This document shows positions 52,559-62,126 of a stretch of 64,000 bases of DNA, piece by piece (positions within the stretch are counted from its first letter, which is position 1; each line of letters begins with the position of its first letter). Below the pieces are notes generated by a model. It saw only the letters and a list, made by a program, of their open reading frames with translations. It was not told where the DNA came from and made no database searches. Both the position numbers and the translations under genes were made by a program. This stretch comes from Sergeia podlipaevii (Eukaryota; Euglenozoa; Kinetoplastea; Trypanosomatida; Trypanosomatidae). Where the stretch lies: NCBI GenBank assembly GCA_030849805.1, contig JASANZ010002206.1:1-64000 (forward strand), given 5' to 3'.

Positions 52559-54038
52559 AAAATGCAAGAACTAGAAAAGATGATAGCTACAGAAAGTGGG
52601 TATATATATTTATATATAAGTCACCAGTTAACAATATTTATATTATATATATTATCTATATTCTTATATTATTGTAGATGATATAAGGAATGCAAAAACA
52701 AAGGAGCTCCAACAGAAGCTCCTGACTCTCCTCTCCCTCACGATTTATATAAATAGACAGACAGAAAGAGAAAGAGATGGATAGAATCAATAGAAACAAA
52801 GACAACAAAAAAAAAGTATGTGTCACAAAACTCATAAGACTGAATAGCAGAGTACAATAGCTAAAAAAAATGAAAAAAAAGCACCTTCACAAAGCTTGAG
52901 TCGTACTTTTCATCACTACTAGCCGAACACAGTACAATCTGCTGCGCCAAGCAAATGTACAAAAGCTGCATATCTTCTCAGCTCTTCACCTTTTCTTATT
53001 TAAGTGAAATCGTCGACCTGATGATGGTGGCTAAATCTCTCTAATTCACCGCACACACACACACACATTGAGAAAAAAAAAGCGTAGCGATACAAAAAAA
53101 AAAAATGCTGCATAAAGATACTTCTATAAAAAAATAAGTAGTAAAGAGAAGGGAAGGTGATATTGTGAAGCACCGTCCAGAGACAATTTCCATGATGTCA
53201 AAAATAGGTGTGTAGCAATCCTGTGTTTCTTCAAAAAAGTTCTTTTTTTTTTCATTCTTGCGCACAAACACACACACACAAAAAGAAAAGAACAGAACTC
53301 TCTTACTTCTATCTTGGCTACTCAAACCAAAGGACACCATCCTCCGCTTCACCGTCTTCTGACATCTATTAGAAACCTGTGCATTCAACTCTATATAAAT
53401 ATATATGTGTGTGTATATATGAACGCGTCATGTGCGCCATCCATCATCAAGCAGTGCACTTTTTTTTTAGTGTATGGCGCTACAACAGAAACAGAAAGTA
53501 TTAAAAATCATGTCAGAGGAAAAAAAAGTGGGGAAAAAGGAAATGTAACACAAGTGGAAGAGAAACATGTAATACGGATACACTGCCCCATCTTCAATTA
53601 CGTTTGTGCTCACATCACTCACAATAGCTGCTATACCGCAGTCAAACTCCGCAGAAACACATCTTCGCATTCTCTGTGCTACCTGCCCCCCCCCCTCTCA
53701 CCAGCTCTTTCCCTCTTCTCTGTCTATCTCCGTTAAGGTTCTACTCCCTTCTTCGTTGTTCTTCTCCCCCTGCTCTACACACACACACAGAAGCAGCTTA
53801 CATGCAGCTACCAACACCAAATATAGTTTATCATGAATCTTAAAAAAAAAAAAAAAAAAGGAAGAANNNNNNNNNNNNNNNNNNNNNNNNCCCCCCCCCC
53901 TCCCCTCAAAGACATCTGCAAAAACGGTAAATGCAAAGCACAAATTCCATTCGTGAATCAACGACAACGACATTTCATTTCATTCTTTTTTTTTTTTTTC
54001 AAAAGAAAAAAAGAAAAAGAAAAAGAGATGACAACTTT
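52559..54038. other. Intergenic region with a sequence gap, no gene seen
   Basis: About 1.5 kb with TA/AT-rich DNA (52596-52680), CA runs (53051-53066 and 53267-53280, 53777-53790), A homopolymers and a 24-base N gap at 53867-53890 flanked by poly-A and poly-C. Frames that read through the Ns are artefacts. The 140-codon plus frame at 53314-53736 has no recognisable content. Confidence 0.6.
53867..53890. other. 24-base N gap in the assembly
   Basis: The gap lies between an A-rich run on the left and at least ten Cs on the right, which are difficult to sequence. No coding sequence is affected. Confidence 0.95.
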
Positions 54039-56582
54039 TCAAATAAACTGAATAAAATCATCTCCGCCCTCTGGTGCCGTCTCATAAATAAAAGAATCGC
54101 CTTGCAGCTGCGACACAGTGTGCTGCAGTAACTCGATTGAAGTACCACCACCCAGGCGGGCGTGCAGCTCGTGCAGCTGAATGGAGCTGCGCTGCTCCCG
54201 CTGGAAGCCTCTCAAGGCCTCTACCACCTGCCGGGAAAGCTGCATCGCGCTCGCCTCACTTGCAAACGGGTCAGCCACAGCGCCACCACTGCGGCGGCTA
54301 GGCGTTGGATCTTCAGCACGCAAGCGCTGCATCGCAGGCGTCCCCGTAGCGTCTTCGGCACCCGCTTCCTCGCCAGAGCTCCGCCCAGCCGCTGCATCGC
54401 TCGCACCGCCGCCCAGAATCGTAACACTTGGACCGTCATTACTAGTGACGGCGGCAGAGCGCTTTCGTCCGAGGGCCTCCTCCAGCGCGTTCTTGTTATC
54501 CTCGGCGCGTTGCTGAGTAGCAGCAGACGCGGCGTGCACAGAGGCACGAAGCAACTCCATGGCCGCGTTGACGTCGTCTTCCTCCACCTGAGGAGAGAGG
54601 CGCAGTTTGGCGTGGGCAGTGGCAAGACGCACGATGGCCTCCAGGTTACGGGCCGTGATGAAGAAACCGTCCTTGGACTCATCTTGCTGCTCCGCACGCA
54701 GCTGCACGTAGTGCTGGCACACCAGTTGCTGCGACGCCTCCGTAAGCAGCGGCGCACCACGCTTTGCGAACTGCACATAAGCACGCAAGAAGTCGATGCT
54801 TACAATAGACTCCCCAGTACTGTTGGTAGTCATACGAAAGTCAAGGCCGCTATCAGCTGAAGCACCGGTGGCAGCAGCACCTTCCGCAGCCCCACGCGTC
54901 GCACGCTGCGCATTTCGCGCCCACGCCGATTCCTCACTGTCCACTACTGTCTTGGTCACGACGGCGTCAAAGCCGACTGGCTGCGCGGACATGTGGTTGC
55001 GCAAGATGTGATTACCGATTCGGCGATTGTACTCCGAAGAGTGCTGGTCTAAAATAATAAAAGTGAGGTCAAAACGTGAAAGCAGAGATTCCGGCAGGCC
55101 AACATTAAAAGAAAGACGGTGGCGAACGCTGTAGAAACCGTATATTGGATTGGCCGCCGCGAGAACGCTGCAACGCGCGTTCAGTGAAGCGTGAATGCCC
55201 GCCTTCGCGATGGTGACGGTCTGCTGCTCCATTGCCTCGTGCATTGCCACTCGGTCCTGCGCGTCCATCTTGTCAAACTCGTCGATACACAAAATGCCAC
55301 GATCGGCAAGTACCATCGCACCGGCCGAGAGGCTGCGCTCCCCGGTGTACGGATCAGACGCAATGGCTGCGGTGAGACCAACACCAGAGGAGCCCTTACC
55401 CGTCGTAGAGAGCGCGAGTGGTGCCACACCAAGCACGAAGCGGAGCAGCTGGGATTTAGCAGTCGAGGGCTCACCAACGAGAAGAACGTTGATGTCACCA
55501 CGGATGTGTGAGTTGTGTGCGCGACGCTCCACACCCCCGATCATCATGAGTAAGATTGCGCGCTTCTCATTTGTCATGCCATAAATCGTTGGCGCCACCG
55601 CCTTAGCAAGCTCACGCAGCACACCGCTGGGCCCGCCGAGCTGTGTATGCTTCGTCGCAAACGCCATAAGCTGCTCCTCCACCGCCGGAACATGCCGGGC
55701 GAACATCATGTGGGCTTGCACGGACACTACGTGATTGACCAAGACTATAGACTGAAAGCTCTTGCTATCCGCGGTGGTGTAGGGCATATAAACCCCCACC
55801 AACATGACACGGTCGCCAGGTTTGACGTAGTCAACGAGATCATCGTCAAAGCGAAGTTCCACACTACGAGGCAGTTGTCCAGTAGGTGCGCGCTCCGGAG
55901 CCTCCTGAAGCATTGCACACTGAGAGTCCATGAAGGTGGAAAGCCCCAACTCCGTGCGCAGCAAGTGACCCTCCATATCGGTCTTCGGCATCACGTTCAC
56001 GGTCGGCAGGTGGGAACTATCGATCATGGGAGTCAGCTGGTCGCGAAACTCCTTCTTGGTAAACTTGTTTGTCTCTGAACAGTAGTGAACTGTTTCAATA
56101 ACACGTGGACGATTGGGGGACTGCCGGGTAACAATACCCTCGAGAGCCACCATAGTGTTAAGATGACGTGCGTACAGCTCACGTGGTGAGAGCACGGAGC
56201 CAACAGGACCTTCAAAACCGACGTGCACGGCGCGGGAGCGGTAGTCCACTTTGAGATACTCCGGTTTCTGTCGTAGCACGACATCGTGCAGCGCGAGCTC
56301 TAGCAAAGGAATGTACTTCCCGGGTTCTTTTATAATTCCACGCCCAAGTGAGGACGGGCCCCCCGCGTCCATCGCGCCGTCACCGCTGCTGCCTTCTAGC
56401 GGCATCGCGGGAACGAAGTCTAGCAGGTCCGCCATGTCCATGAGCAGCCTCGCCTTGTCTGCCACCATCATGGCTTGCACACGTCGGTGGTACCGTTCTT
56501 CATAACGCTCACTTTCAAAGAAGTCAGTGAAGTGGCGACGAATAAGGGTCTGCTCCTCAGTAAGGGTGCGGTTTGTGAGCAT
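54039..56582 (-). CDS. MCM3: MCM3 subunit of the replicative helicase
   Basis: I start at the ATG at 56582 (MLTNRTLTEEQTLIRRHFTDFF), giving 847 residues. The upstream 15 codons derive from a CAA repeat. The N-terminal DNA-binding domain is followed by the AAA+ core: Walker A GEPSTAKSQLLRF (about 366-378), Walker B CIDEFDKM (about 431-438), sensor sequence VLAAANP and arginine finger SRFDL (about 500-506). The stretches VAPTIYG...KRAILLMMIGGVER and TIAKAGIHASLNARCS are closest to MCM3 rather than MCM2 or MCM4-7. A Ser/Ala-rich linker precedes a C-terminal winged-helix-like domain (about 780-847). MCM3 is part of the MCM2-7 ring that unwinds DNA at origins. In T. brucei MCM3 is also on chromosome 2, beyond hnRNP H/F, by memory. 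Confidence 0.95.
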   Translation of the reverse strand: MLTNRTLTEEQTLIRRHFTDFFESERYEERYHRRVQAMMVADKARLLMDMADLLDFVPAMPLEGSSGDGAMDAGGPSSLGRGIIKEPGKYIPLLELALHDVVLRQKPEYLKVDYRSRAVHVGFEGPVGSVLSPRELYARHLNTMVALEGIVTRQSPNRPRVIETVHYCSETNKFTKKEFRDQLTPMIDSSHLPTVNVMPKTDMEGHLLRTELGLSTFMDSQCAMLQEAPERAPTGQLPRSVELRFDDDLVDYVKPGDRVMLVGVYMPYTTADSKSFQSIVLVNHVVSVQAHMMFARHVPAVEEQLMAFATKHTQLGGPSGVLRELAKAVAPTIYGMTNEKRAILLMMIGGVERRAHNSHIRGDINVLLVGEPSTAKSQLLRFVLGVAPLALSTTGKGSSGVGLTAAIASDPYTGERSLSAGAMVLADRGILCIDEFDKMDAQDRVAMHEAMEQQTVTIAKAGIHASLNARCSVLAAANPIYGFYSVRHRLSFNVGLPESLLSRFDLTFIILDQHSSEYNRRIGNHILRNHMSAQPVGFDAVVTKTVVDSEESAWARNAQRATRGAAEGAAATGASADSGLDFRMTTNSTGESIVSIDFLRAYVQFAKRGAPLLTEASQQLVCQHYVQLRAEQQDESKDGFFITARNLEAIVRLATAHAKLRLSPQVEEDDVNAAMELLRASVHAASAATQQRAEDNKNALEEALGRKRSAAVTSNDGPSVTILGGGASDAAAGRSSGEEAGAEDATGTPAMQRLRAEDPTPSRRSGGAVADPFASEASAMQLSRQVVEALRGFQREQRSSIQLHELHARLGGGTSIELLQHTVSQLQGDSFIYETAPEGGDDFIQFI

Positions 56583-57244
56583 GATCAAGTTGAAGAAACA
56601 ACAACAACAAAAAAAAAACAGGTTCACAAGATGCTAAACCACAGACAGTATTAGAAAACAGCTGCAAATATATCACTATCTATAACAATAGTAATAATAA
56701 TAATAAAAATAAAAACAATAAATGTTTTCTACCACGTAACTTTGAAAAATATAATAATATGTATGTCTGTGAAAGAAATACGGAAAGTATGTGTGTGTCT
56801 ATATGCAAAAAAACAAAACAAAACAATAAAGAATTCTCAATAATAACAATAAAAAATATATATATTCACTAAGAAACAAAAAAAATTGTGGAAACACAGA
56901 GTATCCCTGTGCAAAAGAAAACAATACCTATGGCGATACCCTTCTTTCTCAAAAATATGTTATGATAATAGCAACGTAAGAGAGAGAGAGAGAGAGAGAT
57001 ACAAGATGTTTAAAGGGTGAAGAACTATTAACAAGAAACACGATAGAGCTGTTTGATACGCGTCCTTTTATTCTATATATATATCAAGTACAGCTAGATG
57101 ACACTCATGTATGCAAAAGTCCTTTTTTTGAAAGTGTTTAAAAATTTACAGTTGCCAACAACTTCAAATAAATTAAAAAGACACGCAACAAACGGCTTTT
57201 ATACGCAAGCGCATAAACACTCACCAATAGCCACTCTCCTTTTG
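56583..57244. other. Intergenic region, no gene seen
   Basis: AT-rich DNA with CAA, AAT and GA repeats (GA at about 56978-57000) and a TA run near 57074-57085. No convincing open frame was found. Confidence 0.6.
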
Positions 57245-57973
57245 TTAAGCCATCGCTTCTCTCCGTCGCTTATCCCCGACAGATGCATCACCACTACTAA
57301 TCACATTGACACGTGAGCCTACTCCTTTATGCGAAGCATCCGCTAGCTCCCGCAGCAGCTTTTCCACTTCTCTGCCCTTCATCTCGAGTAAGTCTGCATC
57401 CACGTCCCAGTCCTGCACGAGCTCGGCCTCCATGAGACTAAACGGTGTATTGAGTGTGTGAGTAAGCTCCTCGAACATCTTGGCAACAGCTTGCTCGTTC
57501 TCTAGTGCGGCTGCCTGTCTTGCCGCCTCCGCGGCGGCGCGTTGACTTTCCTTCTGCAAGAGAACCTCCTCGGCCCATTCAGCCTCGGCCTGCGCTTGAC
57601 GCATACGGCGCGCTTCATCTTGGCTGACGCAACCAGCTCCTTCCCCTCTAGCTGCGCGGCGCTCAGCGTCATATGCAGACCGCTTTTCTGTGTCCGTGAG
57701 GGTATCGAGAGCGGCTTTGATGACCTCAAAAGCATCCCGAGCCTCCTGAGAAGGGTCCTTGTCAGGGTGGAACAGTAAGGAGAAACGCCGATACGCACGG
57801 CGCAGTGCGGTGGTATCTATCGTCAGTTCAGCTGGATCAACGCAGAAAATCTCATAGTAAGAGAGTTGTTGTACGTTTTCTTTCGTAACATGTGGGAAAC
57901 TGGGGCCACCTCCGCTGCTCCCTGCTAGCAATGAGGCGGCTTCCCTTGCCCCACGGCCAGCACCATCGGACAT
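57245..57973 (-). CDS. J-domain protein, DNAJC8-like
   Basis: The 242-residue protein has a J domain at about residues 37-105 with the obligatory HPD at 69-71 (LLFHPDKDP). It starts after a short Gly/Ser-rich leader with no membrane span, zinc motif or C-terminal peptide-binding domain, so it is a class C J-protein. After the J domain come long charged helices (about 115-180, rich in Ala, Glu, Gln, Arg) and a basic tail (KRRREAMA). The layout, YYEIFCVDPAELT entry and helical tail resemble the splicing-associated DNAJC8. It should stimulate an Hsp70, possibly in the nucleus. The specific DNAJC8 assignment is tentative. Confidence 0.85.
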   Translation of the reverse strand: MSDGAGRGAREAASLLAGSSGGGPSFPHVTKENVQQLSYYEIFCVDPAELTIDTTALRRAYRRFSLLFHPDKDPSQEARDAFEVIKAALDTLTDTEKRSAYDAERRAARGEGAGCVSQDEARRMRQAQAEAEWAEEVLLQKESQRAAAEAARQAAALENEQAVAKMFEELTHTLNTPFSLMEAELVQDWDVDADLLEMKGREVEKLLRELADASHKGVGSRVNVISSGDASVGDKRRREAMA

Positions 57974-58706
57974 ATAAAAAAGGGGGAAAAAAAAACTAAT
58001 TCAAATATATGATAAAATATGCGGTTAGAAAGAAAGCAATAATAAAGCAGAAAAAAAAATCACAGAAAGTGAAGATGCGCACTCGAGTGTACTGAATTAA
58101 GCGCAAGTTAAAAATCAGTTAGATCTTTCAAACAAACAACAAAAAAAAAAGGAGAGAGAGAGAGAGAGCCTGATGATTGTGTCATGCTCAGCAAGAACAC
58201 AGTCCCACAGCCATAAAGCGCACTCATTAGATAATCTGAAGCATCTGCTTGCCTCTCTATATATATTTTTTTAATTTTATTAGTTGTGTGTTCTTCTCGC
58301 TACTCTATGCAACCCCTCTTATGTAGCGTGATATTTTCGTCATTCATAAAAACGTAAAGCCTGCGCAGTCCGTATCAAAGCAATAACACTCCACAAAATG
58401 CGGAGGGGAAAAAAGAGTTAAGTAAGAAAAGAAAAAAAAAGAACCGGTTCGTAGTTTAACTGATAAAGAGAAAGAAAGAACCCAATCACTGGAGCACCGG
58501 CGCACACCTCCAGCCTTTTCTTTCTTTAAAAAAAAAAAAATAAGAAAGAAAGTTTAGAATATTAACAGTAACAACAATAACAATGACAAAAAAAAAGACA
58601 AACAAACAACTGTGTGATCGCATATGCTAGTGCACTGCCTAACTTCTTCTCCAGCATTAGAAGAGCATAAAAGCTTTTTGCTTCCGAGTTCCTCTAAATT
58701 GCAACT

Positions 58707-58744
<38 letters not shown>

Positions 58745-59373
58745 TACACAAACATACAGAGCGTTCTCGACACGCAGAGATGTAAAACCCGAAGTACCAA
58801 GGCATCAATAGTAAAGAAACAAACAAACAAAAAGAAGCAAATATACAAGAAAGAGATAACTCAATAAAACATGTAAAGCAACAAAAACAGCAGCAGCAAA
58901 AGGAAAAAGTAACATTGTCAAAAAAAAAAAGGTAACAACAAAGAGCAAAGACACGCAAGTGTAAATATAAAGCATTTTTTTTTTTTGAAAAATAAGAGTG
59001 AATAAGCCGCAACAGTTGTAGATTCTTTATCAACTCCCTCCCATCTACAATTCATATATGTGGCTTCTCTAAATTGTTGTTGTATTTCTCCTTTTTTTTT
59101 GCAGTAACAGAACATATTTTTTTTGTGTGTGTGTGTCGCTTTTCCCATTATTCCTATGTTGCATAAACACATGCGTTGTAGCAATCCAACCCACCCCCTT
59201 TCATGGCATTCAACATGCCACGCACATACACTGAAGTTTGAGAGGAGGGAGAAAGCCCTACGTCCGCCCACTGCGTGAAAGCAAAACTGTGTAGTAATTC
59301 AGTATCCTTCTCTTATATCATAATTCTCTCTCCCTCTCTCTTTATTTATTTCTTTCCTTTTTCAATTCTCCCA
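57974..59373. other. Intergenic region, no gene seen
   Basis: About 1.4 kb with a GA repeat at about 58152-58168, a CA repeat at 58710-58741, AAAC units near 58818-58831 and many homopolymers. The 159-codon minus frame at 58554-59033 consists of cysteine, valine, phenylalanine and leucine runs read from those repeats. Confidence 0.6.
58710..58741. repeat. CA dinucleotide repeat
   Basis: Fifteen to sixteen perfect CA units lie between the serine-rich protein gene and the J-protein gene. Confidence 0.9.
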
Positions 59374-61239
59374 TCAATACAGCCGGAAGTCGTCCTCCTC
59401 CAGTTTTGCCCCAGTCAGAAAGGATCGTAGGAGGTCCTCGCGCGTGTCGGCCTTGCTAGAGGGCAGAAGTGAGACAGGAGGCATCAGTGAAGGGCTCGCG
59501 CACGGCGCTAGCACTCGGCTTCCTCCACACTCCGTCGAGAGCTGCATATCCCCCATGCGACGCCGCTTCAGTCGCTGCAGAAGCTCTACCTCCTCCTCCT
59601 CGCTGCTGACGCTGTCACCATCGCCATCTCGATCCTGCCGCGTGCGGCGGCTGCGCGAGCGCTTTCCTGCCGTCAATGACGCCGATACTGTGGCGCTGTT
59701 GTGGTTGTAGTGGTTGCCGCCCCTGCTAACACTGCGTGTCGTCATGGTGGAGGTAGAGGTAGGGAGCAGAAGACTACAGTCAATTCCACCTTCCATCGCC
59801 TTCTCAAGTTCACGCATTTCATTGGTGACAGCCGAGGGAGAGAAGACACGCGATGGTGATGAAATCGCGGAGAAGCGCACGGAGGGAGTAGAGAAGGGAC
59901 TGGGTGAAATCCCACTTAACGGAAGTCCCCGCGTAGCAGTCGTGCTCGCCTTCATGCCAGAAAAACCATCGGTACTGCTAGCTGTGCTTGCGCTCATCGC
60001 GGTCGTGGCGACTGTGGCAGGTGTCTTGGCAAGACCACCATGACCAAGGAAGTGGAAGGAGGTCGTCGGATGCCCCGCAAAGGGTGAGGACGCTTCTGCG
60101 ACGGACTGGTGAATCGGCGATATAAAAAAAGAAGACACGTCTTTAGCACTTCCGTCGCTGCTGTTGTTGTTGCTACTGCCGTTGTGAAGAGGATGGCTTG
60201 TACGTGAAGAAGGGTGAGAGAACAGGAGTGGCGGAGAGACGGGCGGAGGTCCCATACAGTGCCGCTGCTGCTGCGCCTTACGTGCAAGGGCCTCTACCTT
60301 TGCGGCAAATGAAATCCCATCGGGATCAATTCCGAATTGGTTGAGATTGTCCTCATCATCATCGTCCTTGTCGTTCTCTACGTCCTCCCACTCGTCTTCT
60401 CTGTTTTTGCTCTCCTCGTTGATTCTGTCATTGTAAGTCACACTAGCATTAGTGCGACCACTCCTGCTGACAGTGCTCGACAAACACGCGCTATGAGCGC
60501 GTATTGCGGAAGCGGTGAGTGCGGAGTTTGTATTAGACGATGTGGCAACAGAAGAAGCACTGCTGCCCTGGAGCTCGCGCGCTGTCGCGGCTGCTGCACG
60601 CTGCCTCACTAACGTTTTCTTTTTTAGCTTTTTATTATATATCGCATAAGAACAAGAAGGAGAAGACGCTGGTGAAAAAGTAGAAGTCCCTAGCACAGCA
60701 GCCGCCGTCTGTGGGGTCGATCGCCCCGCAGTCCGCACTCTACTCCCGCTTCCAAGCATCGTTGCACCGCCACGACCCACAGACATGGCCGTCATTGAAG
60801 AAATGCCCAATGAGCGAGACGGTAAGGGTGAAGGAGGCGGCATAGCAGAAGAAGAAGAAGGCCCATATCCACCGCTGGTGCTGCTGCTGCTGCCTCCAGA
60901 GCTCCGTTGAGACTTGAGGCCCGAGACCCCGCCATGCGATTGTTGCTGCTGTATGAGCTGCTGATTTCGTCGATACAGCGTAGGCAAATCATCTTCTTCC
61001 TCTTCATCTGCATAGGCGGAGGTGAAAAGCATCATCACTGGCGTCGTCGTCGTCGTGGCAGCTCTAGCGCGACGGCAATGACTACCGGTGCTACGCTTGC
61101 TGCTACGCCGACTACTACCAGCATCCGATTTGTTTCGTCCGCCTTTACGTGACTTCTCTGTTTCGTCAAAGTCGAACACGATTGTGGTTGTGACCCCATC
61201 TGGGGCCGTGTCCTCGATCACCCACTCATAGGCAGACAT
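59374..61239 (-). CDS. Disordered serine-rich protein, likely nuclear
   Basis: I start at the ATG at 61239 (MSAYEWVIEDTAPDGVTTTI), giving 621 residues. The upstream 21 codons are hydrophobic and look untranslated. Only the first 25 or so residues (YEWVIEDTAPDGVTTTIVFDFDE) look ordered. The rest is Ser/Gly/Thr/Ala-rich with basic clusters (KKLKKKTLVRQR at about 203-214, KRSRSRRTRQDR and LKRRRMGD near 540-575), an acidic stretch (about 285-300) and EEEEVELLQRLKRRR. The basic clusters could be nuclear-localisation signals. The short C-terminal end (EDDFRLY) is acidic/aromatic. No domain family is recognised, so function is unknown. The frame is long, uninterrupted and in line with the cluster, so it is a real gene. 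Confidence 0.8.
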   Translation of the reverse strand: MSAYEWVIEDTAPDGVTTTIVFDFDETEKSRKGGRNKSDAGSSRRSSKRSTGSHCRRARAATTTTTPVMMLFTSAYADEEEEDDLPTLYRRNQQLIQQQQSHGGVSGLKSQRSSGGSSSSTSGGYGPSSSSAMPPPSPLPSRSLGISSMTAMSVGRGGATMLGSGSRVRTAGRSTPQTAAAVLGTSTFSPASSPSCSYAIYNKKLKKKTLVRQRAAAATARELQGSSASSVATSSNTNSALTASAIRAHSACLSSTVSRSGRTNASVTYNDRINEESKNREDEWEDVENDKDDDDEDNLNQFGIDPDGISFAAKVEALARKAQQQRHCMGPPPVSPPLLFSHPSSRTSHPLHNGSSNNNSSDGSAKDVSSFFISPIHQSVAEASSPFAGHPTTSFHFLGHGGLAKTPATVATTAMSASTASSTDGFSGMKASTTATRGLPLSGISPSPFSTPSVRFSAISSPSRVFSPSAVTNEMRELEKAMEGGIDCSLLLPTSTSTMTTRSVSRGGNHYNHNSATVSASLTAGKRSRSRRTRQDRDGDGDSVSSEEEEVELLQRLKRRRMGDMQLSTECGGSRVLAPCASPSLMPPVSLLPSSKADTREDLLRSFLTGAKLEEDDFRLY

Positions 61240-62126
61240 AAAGTGACAACAAAGCAAATATCCTTCGTACACACACAAAATAAGTAAAAAAAAAAAATGC
61301 AAATAGAAGGTATTTTATCTATATATGTCTGCTACTTTTACCAATTGTTAAAAAAAAAAACACCAATATTTTACTGTCCGCTCACCCCGCTTCCCCCTCC
61401 TCCCTGGAACCTGAGTCAACGATAGTTGCTTTGTCCCTTCGTATCTCACGTGTGTGTGTGTGCTCTCTCTCTAATTATTAACTAACAGATACAAAAAAAA
61501 GAAATTAAGATGAAGATAATGTAACTAAAAAGAAAACATATTATATTGATAATTTTTAAAAAAACAAAAAAAAATGAGAGAGGAAAAAAAAAAAGGAATA
61601 TTACCAAGCAATCACAAGCGTTATTGATAATTTAGAAGAAATGCAACACACTTGTCAAACGAGGTAACTAGGTGCACAGACTGCATAACAGATCTCACGA
61701 GCAGAATAAATACACCAAAAAGTGAGTACAATTTTACTTGAGTTTTTGTTGTTGTTGTTGTTGTTGAAGAGACGATTGGCAACGTTTCCTTTTTTATTTC
61801 TTTTCCAAAATTTCGTCAAGATAATAACAAGAAGAACAAGGATATAGGCTGTACTATTCGCAAGAACAAATCAGATTACACAAAAAGGGAAAAAAAAGCT
61901 CAAACAGCATTTACCTCTCGTTTTCTTTAGCAATCCGAATCCTGGACCTCTGAAATACACACTGAAGCACGCTCTATCAAGCAGATAAAGGAAGAAACTG
62001 TTGTTTGCTGCTGCAGACCCTTCAGCAGGGAATGTGCCGCTAGCCCTAAAATGGCAAAACGCCCAATGCTTCACCAACAATCACACGCGCCTCTGGTCAG
62101 CTATCCCTGTCCGCTTTCAACTTTCA
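61240..62126. other. Intergenic region, no gene seen
   Basis: The left part is A/T-rich with TG, CT and TTG runs (TTG at about 61746-61766). The right part (about 61900-62126) is of normal complexity but has no ATG-initiated frame. A 69-codon frame there would need to start at TTG, so I treat it as 3' UTR of the coiled-coil gene. Confidence 0.55.

Noticed and set aside
53698..54051. Open frames reading through the N gap
   Set aside because: They include unknown bases and poly-A/poly-C sequence.
58554..59033. 159-codon minus-strand frame with cysteine and valine runs
   Set aside because: It is a translation of CA, CAA and A/T repeats with no domain.
61871..62080. 69-codon minus-strand frame downstream of the coiled-coil gene
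   Set aside because: It has no ATG, only a TTG start, and no recognisable content. It is more likely 3' UTR.
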